The translations under genes were made by a program, and so were the position numbers. The notes beneath the pieces are model-generated. The model made no database searches. It worked only from the letters and a program-made list of their open reading frames with translations, and was not told the origin of the DNA. A stretch of 64,000 nucleotides of DNA from assembly GCA_964519895.1 (NCBI GenBank), contig CAZFLE010000018.1, positions 1 through 64,000 of the forward strand. The letters run 5' to 3'. This DNA is from CAYFPX01 sp964519895. Lineage in GTDB: Bacteria; Myxococcota_A; UBA796; CAJQPC01. Within the stretch, counting starts at the first letter, position 1, and each line of letters begins with the position of its first letter. Positions 16,164 through 24,422 of the stretch are shown piece by piece.

Positions 16164-18575
16164 TCAGTCGCAGGCCAGCTCGTAGCTGACCACCACCTCG
16201 GCGCCGTCCTCGTCGGCCTCGACGCCCGAGACGGTCAGGTCCAGGGTCGACATGTCCAGGGTCCAGTCGCTCCACGTCTGGCCCTCAACCGTCACGACCA
16301 CCGTGTCTTCGACCGGCTCGTCGGCGAGTCGGTGGGTGCTCGGATCCGACACCCGCTCAGCCAGCGCGCTGAACCAGTCGGTCCAGTCGCTCTCGGTGAT
16401 GGACAGCGTGGAGCCGCCGGTCAGGAGCACGGCCTCGTCGTACCCGCTCGAGGCTCTGGTCTCGACGATGCCTGAGATCACGGCCGACGGCTCGGCCGCT
16501 TGGATGTCTGCGACCAGATCGGCCCAATTGCGGCTGGACTGCTCCGGCTCGTCCGAGACCACGATCAGGTGCTTCACGCTGTCCTCGCGCAGGGCGCCTT
16601 CGGTGCAGCCGCCCGCTCCGGACTCGCTCGCCGCCAGCGACAGGGTCGTCAACAGGGCCTCCTCGTAGCGACCGGAGGTGCTCTGGAGGTGGGACTGGAA
16701 GGTCCCGATCGACGACTCGGTGGCGTCGGTCACCGTGACCACGGTGCAGCCCTGATCGTTCTCGACCACCGTGACCTGCCAGTCCGCGCCCTGGTCGTCC
16801 AGCGCAGTCAGGAAGGGGCCCGCCTGGCTGCGCAGGGTGCTGACGTCGGGTGCCATGGAGCAGGAGCTGTCGACCGCGAAGACCAGGTCGACCTCGAAGC
16901 CCTCTGCCTCGATCACCCACGACTCCTCGGCTTCGTGGGCGACGCCCGCGCCCTCCACCGCGGCCGTGAAGATGTCGTGGGACAGGTCGGTCGCGACGGA
17001 GAGGGTGTCCGGGTAGGACATCACTTCGGTCGGGGAGAAGGTCACGCTCATCAGCTCCTGACTCGTGGCCCCGATGGTGAAGGGCAGGTCGGCCACAGCG
17101 GGCACGTCATAGGCGGCGTGCGCCCAGCTGATGTCGTCGATGGTCAAGGTGCAGGAGGAGAGGTTCTCGACCTGGAGGACCGCGGACGCGTCGCAGCCGA
17201 CGATGGTCTCGGAGAAGCTCAGGTCGTCGGTCACCAGGGCCACACTCTCCAGGCCCTCGGCCGTCAGGAGCAGGGTGGCGGGGGCATCGCGGCCGGCCAT
17301 GGTGACGGCCAGGGTGCTCTCCATGACGCCAGTGGACATCGGGGCAAAGGTCGCCTTGAGCGACTGGGTGCTCAGGGCGGGGATGGTCCAGGGGACCGAG
17401 TGACCGGAGACGCTGAAGTCCTCGTGGTCCAGCGCCAGGTCGGTCACCGTGACCGGGCAGTCCGTCGGGTTCTCGACCGCCAACATGGCCGAGCTGCTCT
17501 CGCACAGCGCATAGCTGTCCTTGAGCCGGGCGCCCGTGGCCAGGCTGACGGTCAGGAAGGGGGCGTCGCCGCGGCCCGACAGGGTCACCGTGCTCTCCTC
17601 GCCGCTCTCGCTGCTGCGGATCACGGCTGTGCCCTCGAGCGCATCGTGTTGGTCCGGGGCGTAGACGAGGCCCAGGTCCAGCTCCTCACCGGACGCCAGC
17701 GTGTCGGGGAGCGCCTCGGGGTCCAGCAGCGAGACCCCCTCTCCCGACACGGTGATGGGGTCCAGCGCCAGGGGACAGGTGCCGGCGTTGCGCACGGGGA
17801 TCCGGCCCTCGATCTGGCAGCCCACCACCACGTCGTCGAACTGGAGCGTCTTGGTCCCGACCACGAGCCTGGGCCCGTCGCGCCCTTCGAAGGCCAGCGC
17901 CACCCGGTGGGTGCCCACGGGCTCGTTGGTGGCCAGCTGGAGCTCGCCGCTGTTCTCGCCCGCGGTCAGCAGCTCAGCGGCCACGTCGAAGGCGAGCCAC
18001 TCTCCGGGGGGGAGGGTGAAGGGGAGGGCGGGGAGCGTGCTGTGGGACAAGCCCATGCCGGTCACCGCGACGCCGTCGATCACCACGGCGGCGCCTCCGA
18101 CGCTCTCCAGGAGGACCTCGATGGTCTCGGTGCAGCCCACGGTCTGGGGGTGGGGGTCGTCCAGGGTCACCCGCAGCTCGGGCTGGAGCCCGGTGCCCAC
18201 CAGGTCGACCGGCTCCCTGGGCTGCTCGGGGTCGTCGCTGACCACGAGCAGCTGACCGGTCTCGTGGCGGCCGGCGGCCCGGTAGCGCACGTCGACGTCG
18301 AGGGTGGCGTCGGGCGCGAGCCAGGTGGCTTGCCAGGCGGCAGGCAGGTCGAAGCCCACGGGAGCCTCCAAGGTGAGCTCGTGGATCGCCAGGGGGCTGG
18401 TGCCCGCGTTGCCCAGGGTCAGGGTGCGGGTGGTCTCGTCCCCCAGCGCGATGGCGCCGAAGTCCAGGCGAGCTGGCGACACGGTCAGCACCGGGGCCGG
18501 ATCCAAGGGGTCGTGCTCTCCGTAGAGGGTGTAGTCGCTGCAGCCGGACAGGATCGAGAGGAGGACGAGGCCCAT
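16164..18575 (-). CDS. lipoprotein with ASPM/choice-of-anchor D repeats and a VWA domain
   Basis: 803 residues. The leader MGLVLLSILSGC carries a clean lipobox (LSGC). Residues about 25-545 consist of five ASH/choice-of-anchor-D type Ig repeats (LDFGAIALGDETTRTLTLGN; LQFDDVVVGC; LSFSETIVGC). Residues about 560-745 are a von Willebrand A domain with MIDAS DSSCS (DxSxS), central strands WQVTVVEND and LIVVSDEPEQS and helical segments. The last 60 residues are a beta domain ending in a Cys. VWA domains bind protein ligands through a divalent metal. It is probably a surface binding protein. GGAG precedes ATG 18575. It ends 15 bp from the convergent kinase gene. Confidence 0.92.
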   Translation of the reverse strand: MGLVLLSILSGCSDYTLYGEHDPLDPAPVLTVSPARLDFGAIALGDETTRTLTLGNAGTSPLAIHELTLEAPVGFDLPAAWQATWLAPDATLDVDVRYRAAGRHETGQLLVVSDDPEQPREPVDLVGTGLQPELRVTLDDPHPQTVGCTETIEVLLESVGGAAVVIDGVAVTGMGLSHSTLPALPFTLPPGEWLAFDVAAELLTAGENSGELQLATNEPVGTHRVALAFEGRDGPRLVVGTKTLQFDDVVVGCQIEGRIPVRNAGTCPLALDPITVSGEGVSLLDPEALPDTLASGEELDLGLVYAPDQHDALEGTAVIRSSESGEESTVTLSGRGDAPFLTVSLATGARLKDSYALCESSSAMLAVENPTDCPVTVTDLALDHEDFSVSGHSVPWTIPALSTQSLKATFAPMSTGVMESTLAVTMAGRDAPATLLLTAEGLESVALVTDDLSFSETIVGCDASAVLQVENLSSCTLTIDDISWAHAAYDVPAVADLPFTIGATSQELMSVTFSPTEVMSYPDTLSVATDLSHDIFTAAVEGAGVAHEAEESWVIEAEGFEVDLVFAVDSSCSMAPDVSTLRSQAGPFLTALDDQGADWQVTVVENDQGCTVVTVTDATESSIGTFQSHLQSTSGRYEEALLTTLSLAASESGAGGCTEGALREDSVKHLIVVSDEPEQSSRNWADLVADIQAAEPSAVISGIVETRASSGYDEAVLLTGGSTLSITESDWTDWFSALAERVSDPSTHRLADEPVEDTVVVTVEGQTWSDWTLDMSTLDLTVSGVEADEDGAEVVVSYELACD

Positions 18576-18733
18576 GGGTGCTCCGGGTCAGCTTCCAGGA
18601 GATGCAAGGGGTGTGCCCTCGGGTCGAGAGGCCACCACAGGCCGATCCACGGGCGCTTGGCCGTCGGCGGAGGACGGGCTCCGTGGGCCCGGGACGCTCA
18701 CCCGACGCGCCACACCTCGATAGCCATGAGGCC

Positions 18734-20068
18734 ATGGGACACCGCGAGGACTTCCAGGCCGGGCTCCAGGCGCTGCAGAGCGGCGACCCCGCCGGGGCGC
18801 TTCGAGGCTTCGAGGCCGTGCTCGCCCAGCGGCCAGCGTCGGTCGACGCGACGCTCTTGGCGGGCATCGCGCTGGTGGGACTGGGTCGGACCGACGAGGG
18901 CATCACCCGGTTGCGGGCGGCGACGACCCTCGCGCCCGATCGGGCCGCGCTCCACTACAACCTGGGCAAGGCCCTCCAGGACGGCGGCCGGGCAGGGGAG
19001 GCCGAGCAGGCCTACCGTCGGGCCCTGGCGCTCCAGCCGGACTTCGCCGAGGTCCAGGCCAACCTGGCGCTGGTGCTCAAGGGCCGTGGCGAGACCGCCG
19101 AGGCGAGCGCCTTGTTCCAGGAGAGCTTCCTCGTGCGGCGGGCCACGCGGCCGCCGGATCTGTCCGGGGTGCACACGACCCGGCTGCGCCTGGCCCATGA
19201 TCTGGAGCAGCTCGACCACCTGGCGGCTGCGGGTCGGCCGGTGCCGGACCACGCGGCGGTCCGGGCCGCGACCGCTGGTGTCCTGGCGCGACTGCCCGAC
19301 ACGGGTCCCGCGACCGCCCAGCACGCCCTGAGCGCTGCCGACCAGGCCGCCCTGGCCCCAAGCTATGGACGGGCGCTCCACCTGGAGCCGGGCGAGGTCC
19401 TGGACGTTCCCGTGCTCGGGCCGGGACTCGAGACTTCGGCGGTCGAAGGGGCCTATCTGTCCACCGATCCGCACCTGTGCGTGGTCGACGATGTCTTCTC
19501 GCCGAGTGCGCTGGCGGCTCTCCGGCGTCACTGCCTGGACTCGACCTTCTGGCACGCCAGCCGCTACCGTGGCGGGTACCTGGGTGCCTACTGGGAGCAG
19601 GGCTTCGGCTCCCCCCTGCTCGTGCAGCTCGCCCAGGCCCTGCGCGACGCGCTGCCGGGCATGCTGGGCCCGCACCCGCTCCAGCAGCTGTGGGCCTACA
19701 AGTACGACAGCCAGGGCGGGGGCATCGGGGTGCACGCGGACAGCGCCGCGGTCAACGTGAACCTGTGGCTGACCCCGGACGACGCGAACCTGGACCCGTC
19801 CTGTGGGGGGCTGGTGGTGCACCACACCAAGGCGCCCAGGGACTGGACCCACGCCGACTACAACTCGTGGGACTCCGAGGACCGGATCGAGGCGCTCCTG
19901 GCCGCCGAAGACCGCGGCAGCACCGTGGTGCCCTATCGCTGCAACCGCGCGGTGATCTTCGACTCAGACCTGTTCCACCGGACCGACCGCTACCGCTTCG
20001 CGCCGGGGTACCCCAACCGGCGGATCAACGTGACGATGTTGTTCGGGTGGCGAGACGGGCTCAGGTAG
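18734..20068 (+). CDS. TPR protein fused to 2-oxoglutarate/Fe(II) oxygenase
   Basis: 444 residues from ATG 18734. Residues about 5-150 are TPR units (GDPAGALRGFEAVLAQRP, ALHYNLGKALQDGGRAGEAE). Residues 240-444 form a 2OG-Fe(II) dioxygenase: the HxD pair His334/Asp336 in GVHADSAAVNVNLWL, the distal His near 415 in DSDLFHRTD, and the 2OG-binding Arg about 15 residues later in RRINVTMLFGW. All iron and co-substrate ligands are present, so it should be active. TPR-linked members of this group often hydroxylate peptide or protein substrates, which is inference here. It has no signal peptide and is cytoplasmic. The frame is open upstream of 18734, but coding character starts there. Confidence 0.88.
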   Translation: MGHREDFQAGLQALQSGDPAGALRGFEAVLAQRPASVDATLLAGIALVGLGRTDEGITRLRAATTLAPDRAALHYNLGKALQDGGRAGEAEQAYRRALALQPDFAEVQANLALVLKGRGETAEASALFQESFLVRRATRPPDLSGVHTTRLRLAHDLEQLDHLAAAGRPVPDHAAVRAATAGVLARLPDTGPATAQHALSAADQAALAPSYGRALHLEPGEVLDVPVLGPGLETSAVEGAYLSTDPHLCVVDDVFSPSALAALRRHCLDSTFWHASRYRGGYLGAYWEQGFGSPLLVQLAQALRDALPGMLGPHPLQQLWAYKYDSQGGGIGVHADSAAVNVNLWLTPDDANLDPSCGGLVVHHTKAPRDWTHADYNSWDSEDRIEALLAAEDRGSTVVPYRCNRAVIFDSDLFHRTDRYRFAPGYPNRRINVTMLFGWRDGLR

Positions 20069-20074
20069 GCGGGC

Positions 20075-20215
20075 GTTGGGCGGGACGAACGTCCGAAGTA
20101 CGGACGTTCGTCCCCTGCGGCCGGCTCATGTGGGGACGAACGTCCGTACTTCGGACGTTGAGGGCCTCCAACTGAGTTGGGCGGGACGAACGTCCGAAGT
20201 ACGGACGTTCGTCCC
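20075..20215. repeat. three palindromic repeats between convergent genes
   Basis: Two perfect 40-bp direct copies (20075-20114 and 20176-20215) each contain a 14-bp-arm palindrome GGGACGAACGTCCG, loop AAGTA, and the exact complement. Between them (20132-20160) lies a third copy in inverted orientation with only 8 bp of arm conserved. The array lies downstream of the oxygenase stop and downstream of the convergent gene at 20248. The palindromes could act as bidirectional terminators or as a REP-like element. The apparent reading frames through it are a by-product of the repeat. Confidence 0.85.
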
Positions 20216-20247
20216 TCCTCAGCGAGCGCGCCGGCCTCCCGGCCCCT

Positions 20248-20682
20248 TCACTCCGTCGCTTCCCGCGCCTCGTCCCGCCCGAAGCTCATCATGGGCTCCT
20301 CGATGGGCTCGTCGTCCTCGGGCGCGGGCATCAGGGTGACCTCCAGGCTGTTCTTCCGCTTCTTCACCTCGTACTGCACGATCTGGATCGAGTACCCGGG
20401 CGCCGAGACCTCCAAGAACAGCGTCAGCCCCTTCTCGAACTTGAGCTCGGTGCCGTCGGGCATGTACAGCACGGACTCGGTCCAGCTGCCGTCGACGCTG
20501 TTCACCCGGTGCCGGTCCGCTTCGTCCGGGTGTCGGATGACCGCCGTGGGCACGGGCTCGCCGGCCTGGTCGATGACGGTGACGGTGATTGGAATGCCCG
20601 GGGTGTCGCCGGCCCTGGCGGCCACGGCGTCGGGGCTGGCAGAGAGCAGACAGGCGAGGGCGATGGCACGAAGGGGCTTCAT
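20248..20682 (-). CDS. secreted protein with carboxypeptidase-regulatory-like fold
   Basis: 144 residues from ATG 20682. Residues 1-22 form a signal peptide (MKPLRAIALACLLSASPDAVAA). The body has IPITVTVIDQAGEPVPTAVI, GSWTESVLYMPDGTELKF, LFLEVSAPGYSIQIVQYEV and ends in an acidic tail. This is the pattern of a transthyretin/CarboxypepD_reg-like beta sandwich (a repeated V-D-x-x-G-x-P-V-P and SAPGY motif). Probably periplasmic or surface located. A TATGAT -10 lies 37 nt upstream. It follows a 37-residue lipoprotein gene on the same strand by 37 bp. Confidence 0.8.
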   Translation of the reverse strand: MKPLRAIALACLLSASPDAVAARAGDTPGIPITVTVIDQAGEPVPTAVIRHPDEADRHRVNSVDGSWTESVLYMPDGTELKFEKGLTLFLEVSAPGYSIQIVQYEVKKRKNSLEVTLMPAPEDDEPIEEPMMSFGRDEAREATE

Positions 20683-20718
20683 GGGGGCGGTCCGGGCTGA
20701 AGGGATGGTTCGACGCCG

Positions 20719-20724
20719 ATCATA
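20719..20724 (-). promoter_or_regulatory. -10 element TATGAT before the carboxypeptidase-regulatory-like gene
   Basis: TATGAT on the minus strand, overlapping the stop codon of the upstream 37-residue lipoprotein gene, would start a transcript about 30 nt before ATG 20682. No good -35 is seen at the right distance. Confidence 0.4.
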
Positions 20725-20833
20725 CGCGGTCGCTGTCGTCATCGAGGAGGTGGGCGAAGCCGAAGGCCGGCATGTCCGAGACCGTGTCGGGGGACTCTTC
20801 GGGGCCGCAGGCGATGAGCAGGAGCCAGACCAC
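20720..20833 (-). CDS. 37-residue lipoprotein
   Basis: A very short gene with GTG 20833 and TGA 20722-20720. It encodes a hydrophobic leader with a clear lipobox (VVWLLLIAC, modified Cys9) followed by an acidic 28-residue tail (GPEESPDTVSD...LLDDDSDRV). GC3 bias is strong throughout. It lies in the interval between the tetR operon and the 20248 gene, is read away from tetR, and could share its promoter region. Such small lipoproteins are common but unclassified; the function is unknown. Confidence 0.55.
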   Translation of the reverse strand: MVWLLLIACGPEESPDTVSDMPAFGFAHLLDDDSDRV

Positions 20834-20848
20834 GGGGCTCTCTATCCC

Positions 20849-20877
20849 TTGACTCCAACGGGCTCATCTCATAAACA
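20849..20877 (+). promoter_or_regulatory. sigma-70-like promoter of the tetR operon
   Basis: TTGACT (20849-20854) is separated by 17 bp from TAAACA (20872-20877) in an AT-rich patch. A transcript would begin near 20884 and carry GGAG (20901-20904) 5 nt before ATG 20910. Confidence 0.55.
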
Positions 20878-20896
20878 TGCAGTCCAGACTGTTTGT
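20875..20896. promoter_or_regulatory. 22-bp imperfect palindrome, candidate TetR operator
   Basis: The arms ACA..CAGTC and GACTG..TGT form an inverted repeat (8 of 11 positions paired) that overlaps the -10 and the expected transcription start of tetR. Position and size fit an autoregulatory TetR-family operator; the binding itself is inferred. Confidence 0.5.
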
Positions 20897-20909
20897 AAGT
20901 GGAGACCTC

Positions 20910-21500
20910 ATGCGAAGGACCCAGGCCGAGCGCAGCGCCACCACCCAGGCCGCGCTCCTGGACGCCACCGTGTCCTGCCTGGTCGCCCACGGCTACCAGG
21001 GCACCACCACCGCCGCGATCTGCCGCCAGGCGGGGGTGTCCCGGGGCGCCCAGCTCCACCACTTCCCGACCAAGGCCGCCCTGCTGATGGCGTCGGTCGA
21101 GGTGCTCTGCGACCGCCGGCTCCAGGAATTCTCGGCCCTGGTCGCGGCCAGCGCTGGGGACGCGCGCATCGACGCGGCCTTTGAACAGCTGTGGCAGGTC
21201 TGTGCGGGCAGCACCCTGAGCGCGTGGGTCGAGCTGGCGGTCGCCGCGCGGTCCGATCCCGAGCTGCGGGCCCACATGAACGCGGTCTGCGCCCGGCTCG
21301 AAGACGACGCGGTGGCCACGCTGCGGTCGCTCTTCGACCTGTCCGATGCGGTCCCGGTCCGCGCCAGCGTGCGGCTGGCCCTCAGCCTGGTCGACGGGCT
21401 GGCCCTGCGCCGCGTGCTCCAGGGGGAGACCGCGGCCCAGGAGGCCCTGGGGATCTTCCGAGGCCTAGTCCAGCCTTGGCTGAGCGGGGCCCTCCCGTGA
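20910..21500 (+). CDS. TetR/AcrR family transcriptional regulator
   Basis: 196 residues from ATG 20910 (RBS GGAG 5 nt upstream; an in-frame ATG at 20877 lies inside the operator-like palindrome and is less likely). The N-terminal helix-turn-helix is typical: ATTQAALLDATVSCLVAHGY, TTTAAICRQAGVSRGAQLHHF. The C-terminal part is an all-helical ligand and dimer domain. It is the first gene of an operon: its TGA overlaps the GTG of the desaturase gene (GTGA). By analogy with TetR regulators of fatty-acid desaturase genes it probably senses an acyl ligand and represses the operon; this is inference from context. Confidence 0.92.
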   Translation: MRRTQAERSATTQAALLDATVSCLVAHGYQGTTTAAICRQAGVSRGAQLHHFPTKAALLMASVEVLCDRRLQEFSALVAASAGDARIDAAFEQLWQVCAGSTLSAWVELAVAARSDPELRAHMNAVCARLEDDAVATLRSLFDLSDAVPVRASVRLALSLVDGLALRRVLQGETAAQEALGIFRGLVQPWLSGALP

Positions 21501-22453
21501 CCGGCCCGGCGCACGTGCGCGCGGCCATTCGGCGCGAGGACGAGGCCCTGGTGGTCGCCCACCCGTGGCTCGGCCGGGACGACTCGGTCGCGGCGGGGGG
21601 CTTCGTGGTCGCACTCGCCCTGTGGGGCGCGCTCGCGGCGGGCTGGACCACGGGATGGATCCCGACGGTGCTCGCCATCGTGGGCATCGGGCTGGCGATC
21701 TCGGTGCTGCACGAGCTCGAGCACGACCTGATCCATGACCTCTACCTGCGCAACCCGGCGACTCGGCTGCTCCTGTTCACGGTGATCTGGGTGAGCAAGG
21801 GCAGCCTGGACCCCTGGTCCCGGGGCCACATGCACCGCTGGCACCACGTGGCGAGCGGCCAAGAAGACGACATCGAGGAGCGACTGATCGGCCTGGGTCT
21901 GCCCTGGGGACCCCTGCGCTTGCTGATCGCCCTGTGGCCCCCGATCGGGCTGGTGCTGCAGCCAGGGCTCAAGCGCACCGTGCGGGCGCGGCTGGCAGCG
22001 GGGCACCGAGGGCCCGACCCCCGGGCCTACCAGTTCGCGCCGCACCTGTTGCTGGGAAACGCCCTGCTGTTCGGCATGCCCGTGGTCGCGGTGGTGGCGT
22101 GGCTCCAGGGGGCGGCCTGGGCCCTGCCGCTGCTGGTGCTGTGGGTGCTGCCCAACACCCTGCGCCACGGCTGCATCGCGACCCTGTCGGCGAACAGCCA
22201 CTACGTCGACATCCGTCGGGGGTCGGTCGTCGAGCAGAACCAGGTGCTGGATCACCCCCTGTTCTGGCCGCTGGCGGTCATGAGCTGGAATTTCGGCGCG
22301 ACCCACGTGGTGCATCACTACTTGGTCCGGCAGCCGTTCTGGCGGCGCACCCTGGTCTTTCCGCGGGTCCGCCAGGTGCTGATCGACGCCGGCGTGCCCC
22401 ACAACGATCTGGGCACCTTTCGCCGGGCGAACCGGCCCCCGGCGGCCGCATGA
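21497..22453 (+). CDS. membrane fatty-acid desaturase family protein
   Basis: 318 residues from GTG 21497, which overlaps the tetR stop by 4 bp. Hydrophobic helices lie around 35-70, 80-105, 180-205 and 215-235. The di-iron His boxes are HELEHD (72-77), HMHRWHH (111-117) and HVVHHY (about 268-273), the three-box signature of membrane desaturases, hydroxylases and related oxidases. Substrate is unknown. Length is near the family norm. Translational coupling on both sides (GTGA upstream, ATGA downstream) indicates a three-gene operon controlled by the TetR regulator. Confidence 0.9.
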   Translation: MTGPAHVRAAIRREDEALVVAHPWLGRDDSVAAGGFVVALALWGALAAGWTTGWIPTVLAIVGIGLAISVLHELEHDLIHDLYLRNPATRLLLFTVIWVSKGSLDPWSRGHMHRWHHVASGQEDDIEERLIGLGLPWGPLRLLIALWPPIGLVLQPGLKRTVRARLAAGHRGPDPRAYQFAPHLLLGNALLFGMPVVAVVAWLQGAAWALPLLVLWVLPNTLRHGCIATLSANSHYVDIRRGSVVEQNQVLDHPLFWPLAVMSWNFGATHVVHHYLVRQPFWRRTLVFPRVRQVLIDAGVPHNDLGTFRRANRPPAAA

Positions 22454-24405
22454 CGGTGTGGGCCTGGATCCTGTGGGGCTGCGCCCCGGGCGCAGATGGC
22501 GCGGTCGGGACCACGACCTCGGCCTCTGAGGACCAGACGCTGAGCATCGCCGAGCCGACCGAGACCGTCCCGGTGGCGGAGCTGCCCCCGACGCCGCCGG
22601 CCCGGGGCGAGATCGAGGTGACCTTCCTGGGTGTCGGCGGCGTCTCCTTGCGCCGCGACGATGACCTGGTGCTCACCGCACCGCTGTTCACGAACCCGGA
22701 TCTGCTGACCGTGACCCTGGGGGAGATCGCACCGGACCCGGCGGTGATCGAGGCCTTCCTGGACGACCGCGACGTGGTCGGGGCCCAGGCGATCCTGGTG
22801 GGACACGCCCACTACGACCACCTGCTCGACGTGCCCCACGTCCAGCGCCTGGCGGGCTCGGAGCCGACGATCTTCGGCAATCGGTCCAGCGCCTGGTTGC
22901 TGGACGGCGTGCCCGAGCTGGGTCCGGTCGTCGCGGCCAACGACCCGGCCGACCCCCGCGTCGATCGCCGCATGTGCAGCGTGCCCGATCCCTGCACCGG
23001 CGCACCGGCGGGCCAGGAGGGGGACTGGATCCCCGTGCCCGGTGCCCAGGTGCGGGTCCGTGCCCTGTGCGCCACCCACCCGCCCCAGTTCCTGGGGGTC
23101 GTGCACTTCGGCGAAGGCTGCATGGCCGAGCCCCAGGCCGCGCCGCCGCCGAGCGCGGCGGACTGGCTCGAAGGCGCGACCCTGGCCTGGCTGGTGGACT
23201 TCCTCGACGACGACGGTGCGCCGGTCTTCCGGGTCTTCGCCCAGGACGCGCCGACCAGCGCACCCCAGGGCCTGATCCATCCAGACCTGCTCGCCGAGCG
23301 CGCTGTGGACCTGGCCGTGCTCAACGTCGGCTCCTTCGACGCCGTGAGGGATCACCCCACCGAGGCTCTTCGCAACCTGGATCCGCGGCACGCTCTGGGC
23401 GTCCACTGGGAGGACTTCTTCCAGACCCAGGCGGAGCCCGTGGCTCCCTTGCCCTTCCAGGCCGATCCGGCCGGCTTCGACCAGGCCGCCGTCGACTGGC
23501 TCGGACCGGACCGCTACCGCCGTCCAGACCCGGGTGAGCGCCTGGTCTTCCCTCTGCACCGGGACCCGGCGGCCGAGCGCCAGCTGCCCGACACGCTCCC
23601 CCCGATCGCGTGGACCGAACGGGGCGCGGAGGGGCTGGTCCTGCGGGTGGACCGGCCGGCGTGGGCTTCGGACTGCGCCGGTCTGGGCTGTGCCGACGCC
23701 GACCGGGACGGCCTGGTCGATGCCTGGGAGGACCGGGTGCTGCAGCAGCTCCGGCCGGTGCTCACCTTTGACGAGGCCGAGCCCCTGCTGTGGGACGACA
23801 CCGTGCTGGTGGCCGTGGGGCGGGTGGCACCGGCCGACGACGGCGGGATCCGTGCGTGGCTGGCCCTGGCCTATCGAGACGACTACGGCCGCTGCGGTCT
23901 CACCGCCCATGCGGGGGACAGCGAGCGCGTGGTCCTGGACCTGGCCCCGGTCGACGGGGGCGCCCCGGGCGACGTGGCGGTGATCGGGCTCTACACCGCG
24001 GCCCACGAGGGCACGGTCACCGACCACAGCCTGCGCCTGCAGGGCGACGACCTGGACCTGGCTGAGTTGGTCGATCACGGCGGCCAGCCTCGGTGGCGGG
24101 TCTACGCGTCGGACGGCAAGCACGCGACCTACATCACCGCCGAGATGTGCGAGGACGCCGAGTGGGCGCTCTGCATCGAAGAGGACTGCGCCCCGGACGG
24201 CGTCGACGACCTGGCTGCCCACGACCGGCTGCCGCCGGTGGTGAACGCCGGGGAGCCCGATGCGCCCCGGGTCGGCGATCTGGGGCCGGTGGGGCTGCCG
24301 GGTGAGGACCCCTGGGCGCTCCAGGACTTCTGCGGCGGGCAGGCCGGGGGCAGCGGGTGCGCGCCGTCGCTGTCCGAGAAGCTCCTGGACGATCCCTTCC
24401 TGTGA
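22450..24405 (+). CDS. lipoprotein with metallo-beta-lactamase fold and Vps62-like C-terminal domain
   Basis: 651 residues from ATG 22450, overlapping the desaturase stop (ATGA). Leader MTVWAWILWGC gives a lipobox-like site at Cys11. After a Thr/Glu stalk, residues about 55-360 are a metallo-beta-lactamase fold: VTFLGVGGVSLRRDD, the HxHxDH zinc motif HAHYDH (119-124), later ALCATHPPQF and LGVHWEDFF that can supply further His/Asp ligands. From about residue 415 a Ca-loop-like DADRDGLVDAWED opens a second domain (LRPVLTFDEAEPLLW, HAGDSERVVLDL, YASDGKHATYI) that resembles Vps62-type proteins. The MBL part may be a lipid or ester hydrolase such as the UlaG/NAPE-PLD group, which would fit the desaturase; that is inferred. 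Confidence 0.82.
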   Translation: MTVWAWILWGCAPGADGAVGTTTSASEDQTLSIAEPTETVPVAELPPTPPARGEIEVTFLGVGGVSLRRDDDLVLTAPLFTNPDLLTVTLGEIAPDPAVIEAFLDDRDVVGAQAILVGHAHYDHLLDVPHVQRLAGSEPTIFGNRSSAWLLDGVPELGPVVAANDPADPRVDRRMCSVPDPCTGAPAGQEGDWIPVPGAQVRVRALCATHPPQFLGVVHFGEGCMAEPQAAPPPSAADWLEGATLAWLVDFLDDDGAPVFRVFAQDAPTSAPQGLIHPDLLAERAVDLAVLNVGSFDAVRDHPTEALRNLDPRHALGVHWEDFFQTQAEPVAPLPFQADPAGFDQAAVDWLGPDRYRRPDPGERLVFPLHRDPAAERQLPDTLPPIAWTERGAEGLVLRVDRPAWASDCAGLGCADADRDGLVDAWEDRVLQQLRPVLTFDEAEPLLWDDTVLVAVGRVAPADDGGIRAWLALAYRDDYGRCGLTAHAGDSERVVLDLAPVDGGAPGDVAVIGLYTAAHEGTVTDHSLRLQGDDLDLAELVDHGGQPRWRVYASDGKHATYITAEMCEDAEWALCIEEDCAPDGVDDLAAHDRLPPVVNAGEPDAPRVGDLGPVGLPGEDPWALQDFCGGQAGGSGCAPSLSEKLLDDPFL

Positions 24406-24422
24406 GCGTCCGGGGCGGCACG

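Noticed and set aside
20076..20339. Small coding frames through the GGGACGAACGTCCG palindromes
   Set aside because: They merely translate the repeat units and lack RBS and codon bias.
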